Positions 35,865 through 44,389 of a stretch of DNA of 64,000 bases are shown here, one piece after another (the first letter of the stretch is position 1; every line of letters begins with the position of its first letter). The stretch comes from Chlorogloeopsis fritschii (GTDB lineage: Bacteria; Cyanobacteriota; Cyanobacteriia; Cyanobacteriales; Nostocaceae): the NCBI RefSeq assembly GCF_043099315.1, contig NZ_CP170746.1. The stretch is one strand, 5' to 3'. The notes beneath the pieces were generated by a model, which worked only from the letters and a program-made list of their open reading frames with translations, had not been told where the DNA came from and made no database searches. Position numbers and translations under genes: made by a program.

Positions 35865-37967
35865 TTAAGCAGCAGCTAAACCATTATGCCTGAGTAATGG
35901 TTCTGTACTCGGTTCACGCCCCCGGAAAGACTTAAATATTTCCATTGGGTGCTGGCTACCACCGAGAGCCAAAACAGTATCGCGATAACGTTTACCTGTA
36001 GCTTTAACAGCCTCCTCGTTTTCTAAACCTGCCTCTTCAAAAGCAGCAAAAGCATCTGCACTCAATACTTCTGCCCATTTGTAGCTGTAGTAGCCTGCAG
36101 CGTATCCTCCTGCAAAAATGTGTCCAAAAGCGCACAGGAAAGCATCTTCTGGCAACGGTGGGATGACAGTGGTTGTCTTGGCAATGCGATCGCGCACATC
36201 TTTGGGTGTTTCATTGCCACCAGGGCGATAGCGATGGTGCAGTTCGATATCAAGGAGGCTAAAGTGCAGTTGCCTGAGAATACCACTACCACTCATATAA
36301 TTTTTTGCCGCTAGCAGCTTTTGGTAATAGTGTTCTGGTAAGGTTTCGCCAGTTTCGTAATGTTTAGCCATGCCAAACAAAGTCGGGCGATCGTAACACC
36401 AATTCTCCATGAATTGACTAGGTAATTCTACAGCATCCCACTCGACATTATTAATACCTGCTGCTCCGGTATAATCTACCTTAGTCAGCATATGGTGTAA
36501 ACCGTGCCCGAATTCGTGGAATAGAGTTTCTACTTCCGTAAACGTCATTAAGCTCGGTTTGCCATCAACGGGGGGTGTTTGATTACATACCAAATATGCT
36601 ACAGGTAAGCGAGTCTTTGCCGATCCATTTTCTGTGAATTTGCCCCGATTAATACAGACATCCATCCATGCACCACCACGCTTCTCGGCGGGGCGACTGT
36701 AAGGATCTAGGTAAAAGTAGGCAATGGGATTACCCGCTTCATTAGCGATTTGGAAATAACGGACATCTTCATGCCACACAGAGGCTTTCCCATCAGCAGG
36801 AGTGACGGTGACGCCAAATATTCGCTTCACTAACCCAAATAAACCATCTAGCACTTGGGGCAAAGGAAAGTAGGGACGTAGTTCTTCTTGAGTAAAGGCG
36901 AATTTTTCTTCTCGTTGGCGCTCTGCCCAAAAGCTAAAATCCCAATGTTTTAAATCATCCGCTTCTGCTGCTCCCTTAGAAGCTGCAAAGGCTTTCAAAT
37001 CTTCTAATTCCTTGATTGCAGCATCGTAACTGGCTTGGCGCAATTCTTCCAGTAGTTTTTCTACAGCCTCTACATTGGGAGCCATTTTACTCGCCAAACT
37101 AACTTCTGCATAAGTCTTATAGCCGAGTAGCTCTGCTAGTTCTTGACGCAATTCCAAAACGCGTTCAATGATTGGATTATTGTCTAACTCTCCAGACGAA
37201 GCACGAGTCATGTAAGCTTTGTAAAGCACTTGGCGCAAGTCACGGCGAGTGCTGTACTGCATAAAAGGAAAGTAACTAGGGAAGTCTAAAGTAATGCGCC
37301 AAGGGCCATTTTCTGGAGTGGCGTTTTCTGCTCCCGCATCTCGTGCTGCTTGTGCTGCTAAACTAAGTAAACTAGGGGGTAGTCCGTCAACTTCTTCTTT
37401 CTTTGTCAGTGTCAAGCCAAAGGCTTTTGTCGCATCTAGGACGTGGTTAGAAAACTTAGTGGAGAGTTCAGCCAACTCCATTTGGATGGCATTGAAGCGC
37501 TCTTTTGCCTCACCTTGCAAACCAACTCCAGAAAGTTCTGTATCTCGAATCGCTGCTTCTACGATTCGCTTTTGGGCAGAGTCTAAATTATCCCAGTGAT
37601 TGCTGTTGCGGAGTGCTTTAAAAGCATTATAAATGGGTTGGCTTTGGCTCAACTTGTTAGAAAACTGTACTACCTTTGGTTGAACAGCCTCATAAGCTTC
37701 CCTTAGTTCTGGGCTATTTTTTACCCCCATTAAATGACTGACAACACCCCAACTCCAACTGAGACGCTCGGTGATTTTTTCTAGAGGTTCTACTAAACCG
37801 CTCCAAGTAGGCTGTACTTCAGACTCTAATTTGGTAAGTTCTCGATCTAATTCTGTCAGTAGCTGATTGAATGCTGGTACCACCTGCTCTGATTTAATGT
37901 CTGCAAACGCAGGCAAACCGGAGCCTTGAAGTAAGGGATTATCTAAAATAGTGGCTTTTTCACTCAT
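35865..37967 (-). CDS. prlC: Oligopeptidase A (M3 family metallopeptidase)
   Basis: The 700-residue cytoplasmic zinc peptidase degrades short peptides, including cleaved signal peptides. The catalytic motif FHEFGHGLHHML lies at about 482-493 with the third zinc ligand Glu in the following NNVEWDAVELPSQFMENW segment. The N-terminal helical domain and typical length match PrlC rather than Dcp. It is monocistronic. No signal peptide is present. Confidence 0.93.
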   Translation of the reverse strand: MSEKATILDNPLLQGSGLPAFADIKSEQVVPAFNQLLTELDRELTKLESEVQPTWSGLVEPLEKITERLSWSWGVVSHLMGVKNSPELREAYEAVQPKVVQFSNKLSQSQPIYNAFKALRNSNHWDNLDSAQKRIVEAAIRDTELSGVGLQGEAKERFNAIQMELAELSTKFSNHVLDATKAFGLTLTKKEEVDGLPPSLLSLAAQAARDAGAENATPENGPWRITLDFPSYFPFMQYSTRRDLRQVLYKAYMTRASSGELDNNPIIERVLELRQELAELLGYKTYAEVSLASKMAPNVEAVEKLLEELRQASYDAAIKELEDLKAFAASKGAAEADDLKHWDFSFWAERQREEKFAFTQEELRPYFPLPQVLDGLFGLVKRIFGVTVTPADGKASVWHEDVRYFQIANEAGNPIAYFYLDPYSRPAEKRGGAWMDVCINRGKFTENGSAKTRLPVAYLVCNQTPPVDGKPSLMTFTEVETLFHEFGHGLHHMLTKVDYTGAAGINNVEWDAVELPSQFMENWCYDRPTLFGMAKHYETGETLPEHYYQKLLAAKNYMSGSGILRQLHFSLLDIELHHRYRPGGNETPKDVRDRIAKTTTVIPPLPEDAFLCAFGHIFAGGYAAGYYSYKWAEVLSADAFAAFEEAGLENEEAVKATGKRYRDTVLALGGSQHPMEIFKSFRGREPSTEPLLRHNGLAAA

Positions 37968-38183
37968 GATTTATTGTGAGTACCCTGAAATTAAATACGA
38001 TCGCTGATTTATCTTTCTCTATTCTCTAATGTAGCGATCGCATCTACGATTGGGGGTTTCTCTGTAAGTAATGTCAAAATACCCGTACTCACAAAATCAT
38101 TTACAAAACCCACAGCCTTGCTAAGGTGTGGGCTATCAAAGAAGTTTGGACTTAAATTTTGCTTCTCAAAGCTACATTTATGT

Positions 38184-38561
38184 TTATTCTTGATTTTGAG
38201 AACCTTTGATAATTACTTGTGGGTTCTTGACTGCTTGTTGGGTATTTTCTTTTACGTCCTGGAAAAACTCTTTGGTTGCTGGAGGAATCGGTTCATTCAA
38301 ATTGAGTTTTTCGATGATATTCTCTTTGGCACTTTCAACTATATTTTTACCAGATTCTTGAGTATTTTTTACTGCTTTTTGAAATTCTTCGCCACCTTCA
38401 GAATGATATTGCTGTGCTTCTGGTGTGAGTGCTTTGGCTTGTGCAGATTGCTGATAAGTATTGCCAAAAGCAGTGCTAAATAAAAATGCAATAGTTACTA
38501 GCAAAACTGTAACTAACTGACGTAGTCGAATGCTTTTTAACCAAGATATGACTCGATTCAT
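38184..38561 (-). CDS. Small exported hypothetical protein
   Basis: The 125-residue protein has a signal peptide (LVTVLLVTIAFLFSTAFGNT, about 17-36) and a hydrophilic mature part rich in Glu, Gln, Asn and Lys: YHSEGGEEFQKAVKNTQESG and VKENTQQAVKNPQ. Amphipathic 11-residue-like spacing suggests an apolipoprotein or LEA-like helix. Its function is unknown. It is not grouped with its neighbours. Confidence 0.72.
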   Translation of the reverse strand: MNRVISWLKSIRLRQLVTVLLVTIAFLFSTAFGNTYQQSAQAKALTPEAQQYHSEGGEEFQKAVKNTQESGKNIVESAKENIIEKLNLNEPIPPATKEFFQDVKENTQQAVKNPQVIIKGSQNQE

Positions 38562-38727
38562 CGAGATGAAACCTTTTATCTTTATAAATGTCTAGAAATA
38601 TTTCTCAAGGCTGATACTGCCGAGAATGTAACTCGCAGAAAAATTTTTATGCAAGTTACGATATCAGTATTCAGCTTTTATTGAAAGCGTACATCAGCCT
38701 GGCGATATATATAGCAATTCAACACAT

Positions 38728-38760
38728 AGATCCCCGACTTCTTTGAAAAGTCGGGGATCT
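38728..38760. repeat. AGATCCCCGACTT hairpin repeat, copy 2
   Basis: AGATCCCCGACTT and AAGTCGGGGATCT enclose a CTTTGAA-type loop. The stem is identical to the copy at 27632-27664, while the loop differs. It lies upstream of the exported hypothetical gene and at the 3' side of the LysR gene. Confidence 0.85.
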
Positions 38761-38812
38761 TGGCAATCTTGTTTTTCCTACCAACTATTCCTTGGCTTGT
38801 CTCAATTTCATC

Positions 38813-39733
38813 TTACTCTGGACATAGTTGGGCAATTAAATTCCGCAACCATCGATGAGCAGGATCGCGATCGCTTTTTGTATGCCACAATAAATCCACT
38901 GAAAATCCAAGCATTTCAAACGGTAGAGGTAAAGCATGAAGTTTCCACACTTCGACGAAAGTTTGAACAATCTGGGTTGGCAGCGTGGCGATTAGATCTG
39001 TGTTACACAATACAAATGGCACAATTAAGAAATTTGGTACCGATAATGCCACAGTTCGCTGTAAATTGTGCTCTTGTAAAATCTCATCGACCATACCCAC
39101 CATATCTTCTTTGGGAGACACTAGGAGATGGGAGGCGGTAATGTACTCATCTAACGTAATTGCTTTGCGCTTTTTGAATTGCTTCGCATTAGTAACGCAG
39201 ACAAACCGTTCCTCATAGAGGATTTGGCGCTGATGCCACGTTTGATATTGAGGACAATAACCGATCGCTAAATCTATTTCATTAGCATCGAGCAGTTTGG
39301 GAGCTTTTTGCCAGTTGCTAGAACGAATTTGAATTTTAATGTGAGGAGCAAGTTCTTCAATTGTTTGGAATAACTTGGGTAGAAATACAATTTCGGTGTA
39401 GTCATCCATGCCAATGCGGAAGGTGCGATCGCTTGTGGCTGGATTAAATTCCGGCTGGCTGCTCACCACAAATTGAATCTGCTCCAAGGCTTGACGAATG
39501 GGTTCAGTCAGTTCAAATGCTCTGGGAGTAGGCGTAATTCCTCTAGAGGTTTTGATAAACAGATCGTCTTTAAAGAGCTTGCGTAGCCGAGCAAGGGCGT
39601 TACTCGTTGCAGGTTGGCTCAATCCAATTTTCTCGGCTGCGCGGGTAAGGTGTTGCTCGCTCATTAGCGCATCGAATACTACCAAAAGGTTGAGATCAAC
39701 ACCTGCTAGTTGGAAATGTTGGACGGCTTGCAT
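38813..39733 (-). CDS. LysR-family transcriptional regulator
   Basis: The 306-residue regulator begins with a winged helix (DLNLLVVFDALMSEQHLTRA...LSQPATSNALARLRKLF, about 13-60), followed by a periplasmic-binding-protein-like effector domain. It belongs to the NodD/LinR-like branch of LysR proteins judging from DLNLLVVFDALM and RAFELTEPIRQAL. The divergent quinone reductase gene at 39859 is the likely target. The shared 125-bp intergenic region contains a T-N11-A palindrome. Confidence 0.9.
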   Translation of the reverse strand: MQAVQHFQLAGVDLNLLVVFDALMSEQHLTRAAEKIGLSQPATSNALARLRKLFKDDLFIKTSRGITPTPRAFELTEPIRQALEQIQFVVSSQPEFNPATSDRTFRIGMDDYTEIVFLPKLFQTIEELAPHIKIQIRSSNWQKAPKLLDANEIDLAIGYCPQYQTWHQRQILYEERFVCVTNAKQFKKRKAITLDEYITASHLLVSPKEDMVGMVDEILQEHNLQRTVALSVPNFLIVPFVLCNTDLIATLPTQIVQTFVEVWKLHALPLPFEMLGFSVDLLWHTKSDRDPAHRWLRNLIAQLCPE

Positions 39734-39734
39734 A

Positions 39735-39749
39735 ATTCATTTTATGAAT
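39735..39749. promoter_or_regulatory. Candidate LysR-type operator
   Basis: ATTCAT-TTT-ATGAAT is a perfect palindrome of T-N11-A type directly in front of the LysR start codon and in the divergent promoter region. This fits autoregulation and control of the quinone reductase gene, but it is AT-rich and could occur by chance. Confidence 0.4.
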
Positions 39750-39858
39750 GTAAATCATATTATTAATCGATTGGAAAAATCATAGCGCATCCGCGAGGAT
39801 AGAGTCATGAAGTTTGCAACGCCACAACAGAAACACCAAGTTCACAGGAGATTTAGCC

Positions 39859-40896
39859 ATGACTTCCGATGCTACCACTACGCGAATTTACAGATTTCAT
39901 CAATACGGTGGCCCAGAAATGTTACAGCTTGACGTGGTTCCCCTGCCTCAACCTGGTGCAGGTGAAGTGCGAGTTCGAGTACAAGCAATGAGTCTCAACC
40001 GTGCAGATTTATTGTGGATGGCAAACAATTATGTTGAAACTCCAGAACTGCCTTCGCGTCTTGGCTATGAAATTTCAGGAATTGTCGAGGCTGTAGGTGC
40101 TGATGTTACTAATTTTCAGGTTGGCGATCGCATCAGTTCTATCCCTGCATTCTCAATCGGCGATTATGCAAACTTTGGTGAAACCGCTATCTTACCTGTT
40201 CGTGGTTTGATGAAAACACCGGATAACTTTACTCCTGCCCAAGGTGCTGGATTTGCTTTCGCTTATTTCACAGGTTATTTCGCACTGTTAGAATTGGCGC
40301 ATTTGCAACCCTATCAAACGATTCTGATTACGGCAGGAACAAGTACAACAGGTTTGGCAGCGATCGCAATGGCGAAAAAGATTGGAGCCAAAGTTATTGC
40401 CACTACTCGTACTAGCAAGAAACGCCAAGCCTTACTTGATGCAGGTGCAGATTATGTAGTGGCGACGGAAGAAGAAGATCTCGTTACCCGTGTCATGGAA
40501 ATTACGAATAATCAAGGTGCGGATGCGATTTACGATGCAGTAGCAGGTGCCCTCAGCGATCGATTAGCCCAAGCGGTGAAGGTACGAGGACATTGGATTG
40601 TCTATGGTTTGCTGGATGCTGAGAATTTGAGCACCTTTCCGTGGATGGCTGCCTTTATTCGCAGTTTTCATTTCTACGTCTACAAAGTGTTTGATTTTAC
40701 AGGGAATCGAAATTTGGGCTTACTAGGCGATGAAGAAGCCTTTGCTCGTGCCAAAGCTTTCATTGCAGCAGGATTAGCAGATGGCTCGTTCCCACTGACT
40801 ATCGATCGCGAATTCCAAGGGCTTGAAAGCCTCCCAGAAGCAATGCGCTTCATGGCATCTAATCAAGCTGCTGGTAAGATTGTCGTCACGTTGTAA
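39859..40896 (+). CDS. Zinc-independent alcohol dehydrogenase-like / quinone oxidoreductase
   Basis: The 345-residue MDR-superfamily oxidoreductase has a GroES-like N-terminal domain (VPLPQPGAGEVRVRVQAMSL...GYEISGIVEAVG) and a Rossmann domain with AGTSTTGLAAIAMAKKIGAK (about 155-174), typical of NADPH:quinone reductases. No zinc-binding cysteine cluster is present. It reduces quinones or enones in the family; the real substrate is unknown. Start ATG at 39859 follows GGAGATTTAGCC. It is divergent from the LysR gene, its probable regulator. Confidence 0.88.
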   Translation: MTSDATTTRIYRFHQYGGPEMLQLDVVPLPQPGAGEVRVRVQAMSLNRADLLWMANNYVETPELPSRLGYEISGIVEAVGADVTNFQVGDRISSIPAFSIGDYANFGETAILPVRGLMKTPDNFTPAQGAGFAFAYFTGYFALLELAHLQPYQTILITAGTSTTGLAAIAMAKKIGAKVIATTRTSKKRQALLDAGADYVVATEEEDLVTRVMEITNNQGADAIYDAVAGALSDRLAQAVKVRGHWIVYGLLDAENLSTFPWMAAFIRSFHFYVYKVFDFTGNRNLGLLGDEEAFARAKAFIAAGLADGSFPLTIDREFQGLESLPEAMRFMASNQAAGKIVVTL

Positions 40897-40949
40897 TTTC
40901 CCAAAAAGAACTATAAAACCACAAAGGCGCAGAGGGCACGGAGAAATAA

Positions 40950-41075
40950 GAGCTGGAATTGATCGCTAATATTGCCCAATCGACTATTATGCCTCAAGGT
41001 GTTCACTTTCCGTTCTATGAAGAGCGCGATCACTATGTCGCCGATCTGATACAGTTCGGTCGTAAGTTGCGCTAA
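40950..41075 (+). pseudogene. Remnant of an alpha/beta hydrolase-like gene
   Basis: The open stretch after a TAA at 40947 reads LELIANIAQSTIMPQG, then VHFPFYEERDHYVADLIQFG and RKLR before TAA at 41073. The H-FPFYE..D.YV..L..F layout is like the last helix and His loop of an alpha/beta hydrolase. Upstream 5' parts are missing, and an ACAAAGGCGCAGAGGGCACG repeat-like string precedes it at 40921-40940. It is a gene tail without a body. Confidence 0.5.
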
Positions 41076-41132
41076 TGATCATCCACCCTCTTGTAACTCA
41101 ACTAAACAATTTGATTGCTTTGTCTCAAACAT

Positions 41133-41348
41133 CTAAAATTTTGGCTGTGGAGTATAAAGTTTATGCAGTCCCAACAAAATTAGCACAACACCAAATTGCA
41201 CAGCAGATGGAGACAACACGAATCCCATCACTAATAGCATTACTCCGCTGAATACAACTGCAATGCGATAGACTTCCTCACGTATTTTTAATCCTAGCCA
41301 GATAGCACCCAAACCGATAACTAATAAAACTAAATAGCTCGCTATCAT
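41133..41348 (-). CDS. Small membrane protein downstream of an ArsR-type operator
   Basis: The 71-residue protein begins MIASYLVLLVIGLG with two or three hydrophobic segments (YLVLLVIGLGAIWLGLKI, YRIAVVFSGVMLLVMGFVL, VQFGVVLILLGLHKLYT). The start at 41348 is preceded by a strong GAGGGAGAGACG. An ATATCGAA-N4-TTCGATAT palindrome lies 71-90 bases upstream, identical in its half-sites to the one in front of the arsR gene, so the regulator probably controls it. No family is recognised; the size is not that of known arsenical or metal efflux pumps. Confidence 0.7.
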   Translation of the reverse strand: MIASYLVLLVIGLGAIWLGLKIREEVYRIAVVFSGVMLLVMGFVLSPSAVQFGVVLILLGLHKLYTPQPKF

Positions 41349-41418
41349 CGTCTCTCCCTCATCTACACCGTCGGTTGTCTGTCGCACCTACACCATAACA
41401 GTCTTTTGAATATTAGAG

Positions 41419-41438
41419 ATATCGAATAATTTCGATAT
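41419..41438. promoter_or_regulatory. Operator palindrome 2 (ATATCGAA-N4-TTCGATAT)
   Basis: This 20-bp site has perfect 8-bp arms with spacer TAAT, sits between arsR and the downstream small membrane gene, and has arms identical to operator 1 at 41800-41819. Confidence 0.75.
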
Positions 41439-41483
41439 TAAATAATAAAAATGGATGAAGAGGAAGATTAGCTTTTATTTATA

Positions 41484-41789
41484 TTAAAGTTCTGTAGCAA
41501 CGTGAGTAACGAACTCAGAGAAAGCCTCTTCATTCCGACGGTAGTAAGTACACTGCCCTTGGCGGGTTGATACAATCAGCCCTGTAGCCTCCAGCATCGA
41601 CAAATAGTGAGACACAGTAGATTGAGCCAAGCCGGTTTTCTTTTGAATACTACCGACGCAAACTCCAACGGTATGAGGATCGACATCTTGAGGAGGAAAG
41701 TTGGCTTCAGGTTCTTTCAACCAGTGCAAGATCTGCAGCCTAGTTTCGTTAGCAAGAACTTTAAATATATCAGTATCTTTCGTATCCAT
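41484..41789 (-). CDS. ArsR-family winged-helix repressor
   Basis: The 101-residue protein has an ArsR winged helix: DIFKVLANETRLQILHWLKE, then a GSIQKKTGLAQSTVSHYLSM recognition helix and a C-terminal wing TRQGQCTYYRRNEEA. A Cys-Val-Gly pair (VGVCVG, about 42-47) precedes the helix-turn-helix, but a classical ELCVCDL arsenic site is absent, so the inducer is not obviously a metal. The palindrome at 41800-41819 lies 10 bases in front of its start and suggests tight autoregulation. It probably controls the next gene as well. Confidence 0.88.
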   Translation of the reverse strand: MDTKDTDIFKVLANETRLQILHWLKEPEANFPPQDVDPHTVGVCVGSIQKKTGLAQSTVSHYLSMLEATGLIVSTRQGQCTYYRRNEEAFSEFVTHVATEL

Positions 41790-41799
41790 AAGGCTAATT

Positions 41800-41819
41800 A
41801 TATCGAATATATTCGATAT
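41800..41819. promoter_or_regulatory. Operator palindrome 1 (ATATCGAA-N4-TTCGATAT)
   Basis: This 20-bp site is perfectly palindromic, including its TATA spacer, and lies 11-30 bases upstream of the arsR start codon. Its position so close to the start is typical of an autorepression site. Confidence 0.8.
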
Positions 41820-42006
41820 TTCAAGACTACTGTTGGTAGTTTAATTAGTCTTAGCTAAAACAAATGTATGGAACTAACATAATCCTTGCCGTAAACTCCC
41901 TGAAAAAGAGAAGTTTTTTGTAATTGTGATGAAATCGCTCTTCTTGTTGTAATTACACGTAGAGTTTCTTGTAAAAAATACATTAGCTTGCAGCAACAAA
42001 ATCAAC

Positions 42007-42052
42007 CTCGTTACCAGGTTCAACCTGGCAACGAGAACAGGAGCCTCTGGCT
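42007..42052. repeat. CTCGTTACCAGGTT hairpin repeat, copy 1
   Basis: CCTCGTTACCAGGTT / CAACCTGGCAACGAG form the hairpin, followed by AACAGGAGCCTCTGGCT. An inverted copy is at 50530-50576. It lies downstream of the txlA-like gene. Confidence 0.75.
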
Positions 42053-42088
42053 ATTTAATGTAGACTTTACTGTCCCCCTACTATACAT

Positions 42089-42679
42089 TTAATTTGCTAC
42101 TTGACTACCATGACTGCGGGGATCGTCTTTGCTACCTGCTGGTGCTACTGATGCTGAAACTTTGGAAACTTCCCCACTAGCTTGAGCATAGGGTAAGGGC
42201 GAATTAGTAACTAAGGCTTCTAAATTACTTGCCATGACTGTACGGGGTTGATCGCCGATCGCTTGTGCAACAGATTCTCCGTTCTGGCTCAAAAACACAA
42301 AATGAGGAATACCATCTACCCGGTATTTCAGCATTTCTGGCAACCATTTGGTGTTATCTACGTTTAGCATGACAAAATTAACTTTGTCTGCATACTGCTG
42401 TTCTAGTTGGGCGATGTCTGGTGCCATCTTCTGGCAGACTGTACACCAGTTAGCGTAAAATTCCACTAAAGATGGCTTGCCATTAGTCAAAGCTACTTCT
42501 AATGGTGTAGATTGTTCATCTAAACTAGTGAGGGAAACTGAGCTAGTTTCGCTTTTTAATCCCAAGACCAAGGCAACGCTGAGGGCGATCGCTACAATTG
42601 CAATTAAAAAGTTTCTCAGGCGCGCTCCTGAAGTAGATTCTGGCTTGATTGGAGAATTCACAGGTGAATTCGTACTCAT
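42089..42679 (-). CDS. txlA: TxlA/HCF164-like membrane-anchored thioredoxin
   Basis: The 196-residue protein has one membrane anchor (about 23-40) and a thioredoxin domain with active site WCTVC at 78-82 and cis-Pro in DGIPHFVF. The motif and layout match the cyanobacterial TxlA/HCF164 family, which passes reducing power across the thylakoid membrane for cytochrome b6f assembly. The C-terminal 30 residues (KVSASVAPAGSKDDPRSHGS) are disordered. Most likely located in the thylakoid or plasma membrane with the redox domain in the lumen or periplasm. Confidence 0.87.
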   Translation of the reverse strand: MSTNSPVNSPIKPESTSGARLRNFLIAIVAIALSVALVLGLKSETSSVSLTSLDEQSTPLEVALTNGKPSLVEFYANWCTVCQKMAPDIAQLEQQYADKVNFVMLNVDNTKWLPEMLKYRVDGIPHFVFLSQNGESVAQAIGDQPRTVMASNLEALVTNSPLPYAQASGEVSKVSASVAPAGSKDDPRSHGSQVAN

Positions 42680-42766
42680 AACAGATTTATTAAAACTTAT
42701 TAAGTACCGTTATCTTTCACTCTAGTACTTTTGTTGGGTAATTGCCTGCTGTTTCTCGACTGCCGC

Positions 42767-43012
42767 AGGGGAAGAAGAGGGGGAGAGTAGGAGAGAGGAA
42801 CAGATGAGGGAGATAGGGAAGATGGGAAAGATGGGGAAGAATTTATACTAATTCTCCAAAAGGCGGTTACAGATAATGACGCGGAGATTGATGTGTAGCA
42901 AAATTTTAGAGAATTGGTATTACTCTTATCACTTCCCAACTTCCTCAACTTCCTCAACTCCGTGTCTCCTGTTCCCTGTTCCCTATTCCCTGTCCCCTGT
43001 CCCCTATCCCCT
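42767..43012. repeat. Polypurine and polypyrimidine tandem-repeat tracts
   Basis: GAAGAGGGGGAGAGTAGGAG-type purine tract at 42767-42842 and, after a 90-bp spacer, CTTCCTCAACTTCCTCAACT and CCCTGTTCCCTATT units at 42940-43012. The two tracts are on opposite strands in purine content and could pair or form triplex structures. The second ends exactly at the stop codon of the catalase remnant. Confidence 0.6.
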
Positions 43013-43013
43013 A

Positions 43014-43256
43014 TTACCGAGCACCCCCGACGGCTTCGGCAGACTTGGGAAGCATAGATGGATCGATCGCTATTCCCAATCCTTCTGCGACGCGACGACC
43101 ATAATTTACATCAGCCCGGAAGAAATGGCAAAGTTGACGCATCTGTAAATCGCGTCGCGCCTGACTCAAACTACCTACAATATTTTGGATCAAACGCTCC
43201 TGTTGATCGGGTGTCATGAGCCGATACAGATCTCCTGCTTGGGTGTAATCGTCATG
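43014..43256 (-). pseudogene. Catalase C-terminal remnant
   Basis: The frame reads HDDYTQAGDLYRLM, then TPDQQERLIQNIVGSLSQAR, RDLQMRQLCHFFRADVNYGR and RVAEGLGIAIDP, a clear match in style to the C-terminus of clade-type monofunctional catalases (QAGDLYRLM, QERL..N..GSL, RQ..HF..AD..YG.RVAEGLG). The haem-binding core, about 400 residues, is missing: upstream of the matching part the frame soon reaches a stop at 43293. The remaining ATG at 43217 makes a 67-residue ORF possible but probably not functional. Confidence 0.75.
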
Positions 43257-43515
43257 ACTTTGTTTTATTAGCGTAGTCGAAATGACTTTGACTTAGTAGG
43301 ATTTAGGCAGAGATTGTAATAAACCGTAACATTTGCTCAATTTTTGAAGAGCTAACGCCATCAGTATCTGCTTGAGAGCGGGATTGGGCAGAAAAAAGCA
43401 TGAAAATTTTAAGAAAGTGTGGCGATCGCTCGCTGTTTGCATTCTCGTTGAGTCAAAAGTTATGGCTAAGTACGCTAGAACTAAAGGTGAGGTGGATGCA
43501 AAAATTTAGACAACA

Positions 43516-43920
43516 GTGAAAAAGCGAATTACTCTCACCTTTCCCAAGCGTGCGATTCAGATGCCAGTTACCTATCGATTGGCAAAAGATTTTAACGTCG
43601 CTGCCAATATTATCCGCGCTCAAGTGGCACCAAACCAAATTGGCAAGCTGGTTGTGGAACTTTCAGGAGATATAGATCAGCTAGATGCTGCGATTGAGTG
43701 GATGCGATCGCAAAATATCAGTGTTTCCCACACTTTAGGTGAAATTGTCATCGACGAAAATTTGTGTGTGCATTGTGGCTTATGTACTGGAGTTTGCCCT
43801 ACTGAAGCTTTAACCCTCAACCCAGAAAGCTATAAGTTAACATTTACGCGATCGCGCTGTATTGTCTGCGAGCAATGTATTCCCACCTGTCCAGTACAAG
43901 CAATTTCCACTAATATTTGA
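43516..43920 (+). CDS. NIL-domain 4Fe-4S ferredoxin-like protein
   Basis: The 134-residue protein has an N-terminal NIL (ACT-like) domain (about 1-75: ITLTFPKRAIQMPVTYRLAK and FNVAANIIRAQV...GKLVVELSG) and a two-cluster ferredoxin domain: CVHCGLCTGVCPTEAL (about 85) and CIVCEQCIPTCPVQAI (about 115). The NIL domain often binds sulfur amino acids or senses ligands, so this could be an electron carrier with a sensing role in sulfur metabolism (inference). The start is GTG at 43516. A hairpin follows at 43936. Confidence 0.87.
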   Translation: MKKRITLTFPKRAIQMPVTYRLAKDFNVAANIIRAQVAPNQIGKLVVELSGDIDQLDAAIEWMRSQNISVSHTLGEIVIDENLCVHCGLCTGVCPTEALTLNPESYKLTFTRSRCIVCEQCIPTCPVQAISTNI

Positions 43921-43935
43921 AAAATTTTCAAATAA

Positions 43936-43962
43936 AAAGCTGGGGTTCGTTGCCCCAACTTT
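43936..43962 (+). terminator. Probable terminator of the NIL-ferredoxin gene
   Basis: AAAGCTGGGG and CCCCAACTTT form a GC-rich stem with one mismatch around TTCGTTG. There is only a short T-run (TTT) inside the arm, so termination may be weak. Confidence 0.45.
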
Positions 43963-44255
43963 GCAATCACCTGGTAGTTACATAAGTAAATTTTTACAAA
44001 AACTCGAAGAAATTACTCAAAAGTATTTTTGAAGTTATTTTAAATTTATTTGATTACTACTGTAATAAAAAGTGCTAATTAATACATTTATCAAAAATAA
44101 ATATCCTGGTAAATACTAGATTGAAATAGGTAAAATCCAAATTATAGGGGGATTTTATATAAAGCTTTGATTATAAACAGCATAAAAATATACAAGCTAA
44201 CCGGGTATAGGTATAAAGTTTTCTTCCCCTACGCCAAGCTTTGTAGATTGCTTAG

Positions 44256-44292
44256 AAAGGAGGCTACATTGATGAAAACCTCTGTTTATTAG
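44256..44292 (+). other. Strong ribosome site with a six-codon ORF (possible leader)
   Basis: AAAGGAGG at 44256-44263 is a complete Shine-Dalgarno sequence. Eight bases later ATG begins MKTSVY and a TAG stop at 44290-44292. It lies about 100 bases upstream of the DUF3110 gene. Such a strong site before a tiny ORF suggests a leader peptide or a ribosome-binding control element. Confidence 0.4.
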
Positions 44293-44389
44293 TCTCTAAC
44301 TCCCATTTTCAGGTAAGAAATTTTGCTTAGGCTTTCCCTTAGACACAACCAGGAATTTTAATAAAAATAGATCCCAGATGACAGGAACG

